NCBI GenBank assembly: GCA_016882555.1
Contig: VGPQ01000069.1
Location: 1-6,909 of the forward strand
Source: Cyanobacteria bacterium M_surface_7_m2_040
Lineage (GTDB): Bacteria > Cyanobacteriota > Cyanobacteriia > PCC-6307 > Cyanobiaceae
Reading direction: 5' to 3'
Length of the DNA: 6,909 bases
Below the pieces are notes generated by a model that saw nothing but the letters and a program-made list of their open reading frames with translations, made no database searches and was not told the origin of the DNA. How positions within the stretch are numbered: the first letter of the stretch is position 1; each line of letters opens with the position of its first letter. Below are positions 1 through 5,344 of this stretch, piece by piece. The position numbers and the translations under genes are program-made.

Positions 1-55
1 ACGCCGCCCGGTCGGAGTCCATAACGTGGGGCCATTGGCTAGAAGCCACGGCACC

Positions 56-916
56 ATGGCCGTTCCCACCGCCCTGATCACCCTGCTCGTTGGCATGGTG
101 CTGACCCTCGCCGGCCTCTGGGTGGGTCACAACGTCAACCTCCTGCCGGTCGATGCCAGCACCAATGCCCCGGTGTATGACGCCCTGTTTGAGGTGTTGT
201 TCAGCATCGGCACGGTGCTGTTTCTCGGCATCACGGGTCTGTTGATTTACAGCCTCGTGCGCTTTCGGCGCCGTCCTGGCGACAGTAGCGATGGGCTGGC
301 GATCGAAGGCAACCTGCCGCTGGAAATCGTGTGGACGGCGATCCCCGCCGTGGTGGTGCTGTTCGTCGGCATCTACAGCTACGACATCTATGAGCGCATG
401 GGTGGCATGGCGTCGTTCCATGACCATGCCGCGATGCCGGCCATGGCCGAGCAGGTCTCGTTCGACACCTCCGAGACGGATGCCACCTCCGCTGAGCGGA
501 TCTGGGGCGGCATCGGTCAGGCGGGAGCGTCGGCGCCGGCGCTGCCGGTGGAGGTCACCGCGATGCAATTCGCATTCATCTTCCATTACCCCGAGGCCGG
601 CATCACCGCCGGTGAGCTTCACGTGCCCCTGGGGCAGCCGGTGCAGCTGCGCATGGAGGCTAAGGATGTGATTCATGCCTTCTGGGTGCCGCAGTTCCGG
701 CTGAAACAGGATGTGATCCCCGGTCAACCGACCCTGTTGACCTTCACGGCCACCAAAGCGGGTAGTTATCCGATTGTGTGTGCCGAGCTCTGCGGGCCGT
801 ACCACGGGGGCATGCGCTCCACGGTGGTGGTGCATGAGCCCGAGGCGTTTGCCGACTGGATGCGCAGCAACGCGCCACCCACCCTGGCTGCCGCTCCGGG
901 CAGCCCAATTGCCTGA
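56..916 (+). CDS. ctaC: Cytochrome c oxidase subunit II (CuA subunit)
   Basis: Takes electrons from a soluble donor (cytochrome c or plastocyanin) through a binuclear CuA centre and passes them to subunit I of the terminal oxidase. Numbered from the ATG at 56, the 286-residue protein has hydrophobic segments at about 5-23 (signal or anchor helix), 43-68 and 88-108, then a CuA cupredoxin domain at about 165-275. The CuA ligand set is complete: H207 in VIHAFWVP, then C242, E244, C246, H250 and M253 in CAELCGPYHGGM. A Met/His-containing loop (M115, M118, H122, H124, M127, M130) joins the last helix to the CuA domain. The frame is open to the left edge, and GTG 26, preceded by GGAG at 14-17, could be an earlier start. 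ATG 56 is preferred because the protein then begins MAVPTALITLL, as I recall for cyanobacterial homologues. It is the first gene of ctaCDE, 72 bases before ctaD. Family assignment is very secure; the start is less so. Confidence 0.96.
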   Translation: MAVPTALITLLVGMVLTLAGLWVGHNVNLLPVDASTNAPVYDALFEVLFSIGTVLFLGITGLLIYSLVRFRRRPGDSSDGLAIEGNLPLEIVWTAIPAVVVLFVGIYSYDIYERMGGMASFHDHAAMPAMAEQVSFDTSETDATSAERIWGGIGQAGASAPALPVEVTAMQFAFIFHYPEAGITAGELHVPLGQPVQLRMEAKDVIHAFWVPQFRLKQDVIPGQPTLLTFTATKAGSYPIVCAELCGPYHGGMRSTVVVHEPEAFADWMRSNAPPTLAAAPGSPIA

Positions 917-988
917 GACGGTTCCTGCATCAGCCAGCAGCAGGTTCAGCGTCCGAGTCCGTTATCCAGTCCGCACCAGATCTGAGCC

Positions 989-2656
989 ATGACGATTGCC
1001 CACCCCACCGACCTCGAGCCTGGCCTGCAGCCGCAGGGGTGGCTGAAGTACTTCAGCTTCAGCCTCGATCACAAGGTCATCGGCCTGCAGTATCTGGTCT
1101 GCGGCTTTGTGTTTTATCTCATTGGTGGCGCCCTGGCGGGAGTGATCCGCACCGAGTTGGCCAGCCCAATGGCTGATTTCGTCAGCCGTGACACCTACAA
1201 CGAGGTGCTCACGTTGCACGGCACGATCATGATCTTTCTCTGGATCGTGCCAGTGGTGAATGGGGCGTTTGGCAATTATCTGATTCCCTTCTATGTGGGG
1301 GCCCGCGACATGGCCTTTCCTCGCCTCAATGCGGTGGCGTTCTGGTTGATACCGCCGGCGGGAATCCTGTTGATCAGCAGTTACTTCCTGGCCGGTGCTG
1401 CCTCGCAGTCAGGTTGGACGGCCTATCCACCGCTGAGTCTGACCACCCCCGCTGCGGGCCAGATCGTCTGGATTCTGAGTGTGCTGCTGCTTGGGGGTAG
1501 CTCGATCTTTGGTGGCATCAACTTCATCGCCACGGTCTTGAAGCTGCGCAGACCGGGCCTGAAGCTGATGCAGCTGCCCATGTTCTGCTGGGCCATGCTC
1601 GGTACCAGCATCCTGGTGGTGCTGTCAACGCCGGTGCTGGCAGGCACCTTAATTCTGCTCAGCTTTGACATCATCGCCCACACAGGATTTTTCAATCCGC
1701 AATTGGGCGGCAATGTGGTGGTCTACCAGCATCTGTTCTGGTTCTATTCGCACCCGGCAGTTTACATCATGGTGCTGCCAGCCTTCGGTCTGGTCAGTGA
1801 GATCTTGCCGGTGCATGCCCGCAAGCCCCTGTTTGGCTACAGCACGATGGTCTATTCGATTATGGCCATCGTTGTGCTGGGTCTGATTGTCTGGGCCCAC
1901 CACATGTTTACCAGTGGCACTCCGCCCTGGATGCGCCTCTTTTTCACGATCGCCACCTCGTTCATCGCCGTGCCCACGGGCATCAAATTCTTCAATTGGC
2001 TGGCCACCCTATGGGGCGGCAAGATTGCCCTCAATAGTGCGGTGTTGTTTTCCTGCGCGTTCATCTTCAATTTCGTGTTTGGAGGTATCACCGGCGTGGC
2101 TCTTGCACAGGTTCCCTTCGACATCCATGTGCATGACACCTACTTCGTTGTCGGACACTTTCACTACATCGTCTATGGCGGCTCAGTGTTTGTGATTTTT
2201 GCCTCCCTGTACCACTGGTATCCGAAGTTCACCGGTCGCCTGCTCAATGAGGACCTCGGCCGCCTCCACTTTGTGCTCACCTTCATCGGCTTCAACCTCT
2301 GCTTTGCACCCCAGCACTGGCTGGGTCTCAATGGCATGCCCAGGCGCGTTGCCGAATACGACCCGGCCTTCACCATCTGGAACCAGGTGAGCAGCGTCGG
2401 TGCCCTGCTGATGGCGATCAGCACCATTCCATTGCTGCTGAATGTGGTGCTCACCGCCCTGCGCGGTCAGCCCGCCGGTGACAATCCCTGGAATGCCCTC
2501 ACCCCCGAGTGGCTCACCTCCTCGCCGCCCCCCGTGGAGAACTGGATTGGCGAGGCTCCGCTCGTGACCGAGCCCTATGGCTACGGCGTTGAACCCGGCA
2601 CCCTGGAGCTCAACCGCCTACGCGGCCAGGATCTCTGGGCCAGTGGAAAATCCTGA
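989..2656 (+). CDS. ctaD: Cytochrome c oxidase subunit I (A2-type haem-copper oxidase)
   Basis: Catalytic subunit that reduces O2 to water and pumps protons. The 555 residues, with many hydrophobic segments between about 30 and 490, match the usual 12-helix subunit I. Visible ligands are H77 (HGT) and H392 for the low-spin haem, H390 for the high-spin haem, and H255, H304 and H305 for CuB, with Y259 placed for the His-Tyr crosslink. H382 and D383 form the Mg/Mn-site HD pair. D-channel D107 (ARDMAFPR) and N114 and K-channel T330 and K333 (PTGIK) are present. The helix VI motif is YSHPAVY (Y253, S254, A257): the glutamate of A1 enzymes is absent and the Tyr-Ser pair of A2 enzymes is present. 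The C-terminus carries the family motif TSSPPPVENW. ATG 989 is the only sensible start; the ribosome site before it is weak. It lies between ctaC and ctaE. Confidence 0.98.
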   Translation: MTIAHPTDLEPGLQPQGWLKYFSFSLDHKVIGLQYLVCGFVFYLIGGALAGVIRTELASPMADFVSRDTYNEVLTLHGTIMIFLWIVPVVNGAFGNYLIPFYVGARDMAFPRLNAVAFWLIPPAGILLISSYFLAGAASQSGWTAYPPLSLTTPAAGQIVWILSVLLLGGSSIFGGINFIATVLKLRRPGLKLMQLPMFCWAMLGTSILVVLSTPVLAGTLILLSFDIIAHTGFFNPQLGGNVVVYQHLFWFYSHPAVYIMVLPAFGLVSEILPVHARKPLFGYSTMVYSIMAIVVLGLIVWAHHMFTSGTPPWMRLFFTIATSFIAVPTGIKFFNWLATLWGGKIALNSAVLFSCAFIFNFVFGGITGVALAQVPFDIHVHDTYFVVGHFHYIVYGGSVFVIFASLYHWYPKFTGRLLNEDLGRLHFVLTFIGFNLCFAPQHWLGLNGMPRRVAEYDPAFTIWNQVSSVGALLMAISTIPLLLNVVLTALRGQPAGDNPWNALTPEWLTSSPPPVENWIGEAPLVTEPYGYGVEPGTLELNRLRGQDLWASGKS

Positions 2657-2694
2657 GCACCGCTGCGTAGTGATCGCCCCGCCTTGACCCGACC

Positions 2695-3315
2695 ATGGAC
2701 ACCAGCCTTCGTTCCAGATCCGATGCCGATGATGCAGCCGCACTGCAGCAGGAGCAGGCCGCGAGCCACGAGGAGCATGGCGATCATCGCCTGTTCGGTC
2801 TGACCACCTTCCTGGTGGCCGATGGCATGACCTTTGCCGGCTTCTTTGCCGCCTACCTGACCTTCAAGGCGGTCAATCCGTTGCCGCCCGGCTCCACCTA
2901 TGAACTGGAATTGGTGTTGCCCACCATCAACACCGTGCTGCTGCTGGTCAGCAGCTTCACCTTCCACCGTGCCGGCAGCCAGTGCCGCGCCGGACAGATG
3001 GCCTCATCGCGCCTGTGGTTGCTGCTGACCACGGCGCTGGGGGCGGCATTCCTGGCGGGCCAGATGGTGGAGTACTTCACACTGCCGTTCGGCCTGCGCG
3101 ACAACCTCTTTGCCAGCACCTTCTACGCCCTCACCGGCTTCCATGGCCTGCACGTGACCCTGGGGGTGATCTGCATTCTGATTGTCTGGTGGCAGGCACG
3201 TTCAGGTGGTCGCATCACCCCTAGCCAGCATTTCGGTTTGGAAGCCGCTGAGTTGTATTGGCACTTCGTCGATGGCATCTGGGTGGTGCTGTACGGCATC
3301 CTCTATCTGCTTTGA
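2695..3315 (+). CDS. ctaE: Cytochrome c oxidase subunit III, five-helix form
   Basis: Integral membrane subunit that stabilises subunit I and its proton uptake. The 206 residues begin with a polar tail (1-32), followed by five hydrophobic segments at about 33-57, 74-91, 107-128, 142-166 and 188-206. This fits the short subunit III that lacks the two N-terminal helices of the mitochondrial form. Family motifs are GQMVEY (122-127), FHGLHV (149-154) and AELYWHFVDGIW (185-196). In the first helix, where many homologues have Ser-Glu, this protein has Ala-Asp (A42-D43). The gene starts 38 bases after ctaD, with no clear Shine-Dalgarno, and should be co-transcribed with it. A strong hairpin 24 bases past the stop probably ends the operon message. 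No ctaA, ctaB or other assembly gene follows it here. Confidence 0.96.
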   Translation: MDTSLRSRSDADDAAALQQEQAASHEEHGDHRLFGLTTFLVADGMTFAGFFAAYLTFKAVNPLPPGSTYELELVLPTINTVLLLVSSFTFHRAGSQCRAGQMASSRLWLLLTTALGAAFLAGQMVEYFTLPFGLRDNLFASTFYALTGFHGLHVTLGVICILIVWWQARSGGRITPSQHFGLEAAELYWHFVDGIWVVLYGILYLL

Positions 3316-3339
3316 CGCCTTCTCTGATGCCGGTTTCCA

Positions 3340-3367
3340 GCCCTGTCGCTGATTCAAGCGGCAGGGC
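3340..3367 (+). terminator. Hairpin after ctaE, likely end of the ctaCDE message
   Basis: GCCCTGTCGCT at 3340-3350 pairs with AGCGGCAGGGC at 3357-3367, giving an 11-bp GC-rich stem with one G-U pair and a six-base loop (GATTCA). It lies 24 bases after the ctaE stop codon. No U-run follows (the next bases are GATGTGTTC), so it is not a textbook intrinsic terminator. It could instead be an RNA 3'-end stabiliser. The fold is seen directly; the role is inferred from position. Confidence 0.55.
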
Positions 3368-3401
3368 GATGTGTTCACCGATGTCTTGACCGATGTGTTG
3401 A
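3366..3401 (+). repeat. Three tandem 12-base repeats upstream of the cyAbrB gene
   Basis: Three adjoining 12-base units occupy 3366-3377, 3378-3389 and 3390-3401, with consensus (G/C)CGATGT(G/C)TT(G/C)A. A further partial copy, CCGATGTG, lies at 3422-3429. The array begins inside the last two bases of the hairpin after ctaE and ends 86 bases before the preferred cyAbrB start. The period is near one helical turn, so the units could be stacked protein-binding sites. They could also be a chance short duplication. Function is unknown. Confidence 0.6.
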
Positions 3402-3418
3402 TCAAGGCTGACCACCCC

Positions 3419-3448
3419 TTGCCGATGTGCGGGGAGGATCGGCACAAT
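3419..3448 (+). promoter_or_regulatory. Possible promoter with inverted repeat for the cyAbrB gene
   Basis: TTGCCG at 3419-3424 and CACAAT at 3443-3448, 18 bases apart, each match four of six positions of the sigma-70 -35 and -10 consensus. This would place transcription start near 3455, about 33 bases before ATG 3488. The elements overlap a perfect 7-bp inverted repeat, TGCCGAT (3420-3426) and ATCGGCA (3438-3444), separated by 11 bases, which could be an operator. The inverted repeat is seen directly; promoter and operator roles are weak inferences. Confidence 0.3.
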
Positions 3449-3487
3449 TTCGTCACAGGCACCCAACCCTCGCCCCCGGGTTCAGGC

Positions 3488-3892
3488 ATGGCACACGACA
3501 GCGACAGATCCGCTTCGGTGGCAACTCCCATGCTGGTGGGGTCGGCATTGCTCGACAAAGCCAGGTCGCTGAGCAACCGCCCCGAAGATCAGATTGCCCG
3601 GGCCTGCGGTTATGTGGGCCCCAGTGGACGCCTGCTCAAAAAGAGCTTTTACCGGGCGCTCGTGGAAGCCAAGGGCTATGTGCTGCCCGCCAGCAGCAGC
3701 GGCGGTGGCGGTGGTGGTGCCAAGGGCCGGCAGGCCGAATTCCGCACCCGCGTGCATGGCAACGGCAATCTGCTGATCGGCAACGCCTACACCCGGCGCA
3801 TGGGCTTGGAGCCCGGTCAGGAGTTCCGCATTGAACTCCACAAGGAAACGGGCTCGATCTGGCTCTCTCCGCTCGAGGCCAGCGACGACTGA
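3488..3892 (+). CDS. cyAbrB-type transcription regulator
   Basis: DNA-binding regulator of the cyanobacterial AbrB family, whose studied members control carbon, nitrogen and hydrogenase genes. From ATG 3488 the protein has 134 residues. The N-terminal half (about 16-67) carries the family signature: a GSALLDKARSL helix (18-28), then CGYVGPSGR (40-48) and FYRALVEAKGY (54-64). Residues 69-77 are a Ser3-Gly6 linker. Residues 83-129 form the AbrB swapped-hairpin domain, with HGNGNLLIGNAYTRRMGL (90-107), EPGQEF (108-113) and SIWL (123-126). A C-terminal AbrB domain is the cyanobacterial arrangement. The frame extends upstream to GTG 3371, but those 39 residues look like translated repeats and spacer, so ATG 3488 is preferred; its ribosome site is weak. 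It follows ctaE on the same strand but probably has its own promoter. I cannot assign it to clade 1 or 2. Confidence 0.88.
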   Translation: MAHDSDRSASVATPMLVGSALLDKARSLSNRPEDQIARACGYVGPSGRLLKKSFYRALVEAKGYVLPASSSGGGGGGAKGRQAEFRTRVHGNGNLLIGNAYTRRMGLEPGQEFRIELHKETGSIWLSPLEASDD

Positions 3893-3902
3893 GCACCCCC
3901 TT

Positions 3903-3936
3903 CGCTGGTCACTCCCGTGGTGACTCCCGATCAGCG
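3903..3936. terminator. Possible bidirectional terminator between convergent genes
   Basis: CGCTGGTC at 3903-3910 can pair with GATCAGCG at 3929-3936, an 8-bp stem with one G-U pair. Inside the loop, GTCAC (3908-3912) and GTGAC (3920-3924) offer an alternative small stem. It sits in the 82-base gap between the stop codons of the cyAbrB gene and the convergent HdeD-family gene, where a shared terminator would be expected. No U-run is present on either strand, so the role is uncertain. Confidence 0.35.
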
Positions 3937-3974
3937 GATGATGAATGGTTGCTGGCGTGGTGGCTGGCGCTGAT

Positions 3975-4559
3975 TCAGTCGCTGTCCTGGTGAAAGGCGG
4001 CGCTGAATGCCAGCAGGTCAAAGCCGCTGAACAGGAAGCTGATCCCCACCAGGATGCCCAGCACCGAGAGCAGACCCCAGGCCTTCATGCTGAGGATCAG
4101 CACCCCCAGGATCAGGGTCACGATGCCGTTGGCCAGGCCCCAGCCCCAGCCGCTGCGGTTGGTGTGCGACAGCGACACGATCGTCGCCACCACCCCTTCC
4201 ACCAGAAACACGATGCCGATGGCGTAGGCCAATGCCGCCACCTGCAGCCCGGCGCTGAGTGGTCCAGCGCTGAACTGCTGGATGATCCAGAAGCCCACCA
4301 CCAGAAACAGCGTCGAGGTCACCAGCCGCCAGAAGCAGTGCCAGCGGCTCAGCCGCTTCGCCCTGGACAGGTTGCTGACCCAGCCGAAGATGCCGCCCAC
4401 CACGAAGGCGATGGCCACGATCACCGTCACCCAGGCCGAGGCGATGATCGGAAACACCAGGGCCAGAATCCCCAGCACGATCAGGATGATGCCCTCGGCC
4501 ATGGTGAAGGCCCGCAGTCCCTGGGCCGAGGACAGCTCGATGTTGCGTTCGCTCGCCAT
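3975..4559 (-). CDS. HdeD/DUF308 family six-helix membrane protein
   Basis: Small inner-membrane protein of the HdeD (DUF308) family. The E. coli namesake is linked to acid resistance, but the molecular role is unknown and should not be transferred here with confidence. The 194 residues contain about six hydrophobic segments (21-38, 43-61, 77-94, 105-129, 142-157, 162-187) in three helix pairs. Pairs begin with the repeated GI-x-L-x-LG pattern typical of the family, as in AEGIILIVLGILAL (21-34) and NGIVTLILGVLIL (144-156). A short basic loop, SRAKRLSR (65-72), follows the second helix. ATG at 4559 is chosen; a TTG three codons upstream (4568) keeps the same frame but has no support. It starts 47 bases after ribE on the same strand, so the two may share a transcript, with no obvious functional link. 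It converges with the cyAbrB gene. Confidence 0.87.
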   Translation of the reverse strand: MASERNIELSSAQGLRAFTMAEGIILIVLGILALVFPIIASAWVTVIVAIAFVVGGIFGWVSNLSRAKRLSRWHCFWRLVTSTLFLVVGFWIIQQFSAGPLSAGLQVAALAYAIGIVFLVEGVVATIVSLSHTNRSGWGWGLANGIVTLILGVLILSMKAWGLLSVLGILVGISFLFSGFDLLAFSAAFHQDSD

Positions 4560-4606
4560 CGGCAGCAATCAAGGCAACCCGACCGTAGTCATGGCAGCCC
4601 GCGGCG

Positions 4607-5287
4607 TCAGCCCCAGCCCTGCTCCTGCAGCCAGCCCCTGGTGATCGGTGCCGGCGGCGCTGCCGCTGTGGGTTCGCTGCGATCCGCTTCGCGTGGACGG
4701 TTGAGGAGACGTTCGGCGTACTTCGCCAACAGATCGGCTTCCAGATTCACGGCATCGCCGCTGCGCAGGTGCTGCAGGGTGGTGTGTGCCCAGGTGTGGG
4801 GAATCACGGCGATCCAGAACTGCTGGCCGTCGTCGCTGCAGCCCGCCACCGTGAGGCTGATGCCATTGACGGCGACGCTGGCCTTCTCGCAGATGTAGCG
4901 GCCGAAGCGGGGCTCCTGCCAGCTGAGCGCCAGCCGCCAGGCATCCCCCTGCCGCTCGATCGCTTCCACCCGGCCCGTGCCATCGATGTGGCCGCTCACC
5001 AGGTGGCCGCCGAGGCGGTCGGCCAGGCGCAGGGCCGGTTCCAGATTCACCGCTTGGCGTTGCTCGGCCTTGGCGCCCAGGGTGGTGCGCAGCAGCGTTT
5101 CGGGGCTGACATCGGCGCGGAATCCCTGGTTCACCAGCGCCGCCACGGTGAGGCAGACCCCATCAACGGCGACGCTGTCGCCGAGGCTCAGGGGCGTGCT
5201 GAACCCATGGTTGTCGGTCCAGCTGACCTGCAGGCCGCTGGCGTTGGGCGCGATCGTGCCGATCGCCTGCACCAGGCCGGTGAACAT
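4607..5287 (-). CDS. ribE: Riboflavin synthase, alpha subunit
   Basis: Catalyses dismutation of two 6,7-dimethyl-8-ribityllumazine molecules to riboflavin and a pyrimidinedione, the last step of riboflavin synthesis, in the cytoplasm. The 226 residues form the expected two lumazine-binding barrels. The first has MFTGLVQAIG (1-10), VDGVCLTV (41-48), SPETLLRTTLG (61-71) and GGHLVSGHIDGTG (93-105). The second has YICEKASVAVNGISLTV (131-147), IPHTWAHTTL (162-171) and VNLEADLLAKYAERLL (180-195). Likely active-site residues by recall of the E. coli enzyme are F2, C45, H100, K135, S144 and D185. A proline- and alanine-rich tail of about 30 residues follows the second barrel. The start is fixed by the conserved MFTG; the same frame stays open 97 codons upstream, but that part overlaps the divergent DUF151 gene. 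No FMN riboswitch could fit in the 57-base upstream spacer. Length and motifs are normal for the family. Confidence 0.97.
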   Translation of the reverse strand: MFTGLVQAIGTIAPNASGLQVSWTDNHGFSTPLSLGDSVAVDGVCLTVAALVNQGFRADVSPETLLRTTLGAKAEQRQAVNLEPALRLADRLGGHLVSGHIDGTGRVEAIERQGDAWRLALSWQEPRFGRYICEKASVAVNGISLTVAGCSDDGQQFWIAVIPHTWAHTTLQHLRSGDAVNLEADLLAKYAERLLNRPREADRSEPTAAAPPAPITRGWLQEQGWG

Positions 5288-5315
5288 CGCAGCACCGCAG
5301 TGTGGGGATGCTGGC

Positions 5316-5322
5316 CATAATC
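5316..5322. promoter_or_regulatory. Overlapping -10-like elements in the ribE/DUF151 divergent spacer
   Basis: The 57-base spacer between the two divergent starts is GC-rich apart from one AT patch. On the + strand CATAAT (5316-5321) matches five of six bases of TATAAT and lies 23 bases before the DUF151 ATG. On the - strand the overlapping GATTAT (5322-5317) matches four of six and lies 29 bases before the ribE ATG. No convincing -35 element was seen for either direction. An AGAGGA stretch (5327-5332) could serve as a distant ribosome site for the DUF151 gene. Confidence 0.35.
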
Positions 5323-5344
5323 GGGCAGAGGACGCACGGCGGCC

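Noticed and set aside
917..988. Possible regulatory element or small gene between ctaC and ctaD
   Set aside because: No stable hairpin, promoter-like pair or plausible small frame seen in the 72 bases; a simple intra-operon spacer is enough.
962..1219. - strand open frame of 85 codons over the start of ctaD
   Set aside because: Antisense to the conserved N-terminal part of subunit I; no motif.
3371..3487. 39-codon upstream extension of the cyAbrB gene from GTG 3371
   Set aside because: The extension translates the 12-base repeats (TDVL-TDVL) and the hairpin-bearing spacer, and resembles no cyAbrB N-terminus. It stays possible if the repeats prove to be coding.
3482..4021. - strand open frame of 179 codons across the cyAbrB gene
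   Set aside because: Antisense to a recognised protein, no family motif, and overlaps the end of the HdeD-family gene.
3945..4898. Long + strand open frame (317 codons) opposite the HdeD-family gene and ribE
   Set aside because: Rich in Gln, His, Asp and Pro with no recognisable domain; it mirrors two well supported - strand genes.
5288..5344. FMN riboswitch upstream of ribE
   Set aside because: The spacer is far shorter than the FMN aptamer and lacks its conserved paired elements.
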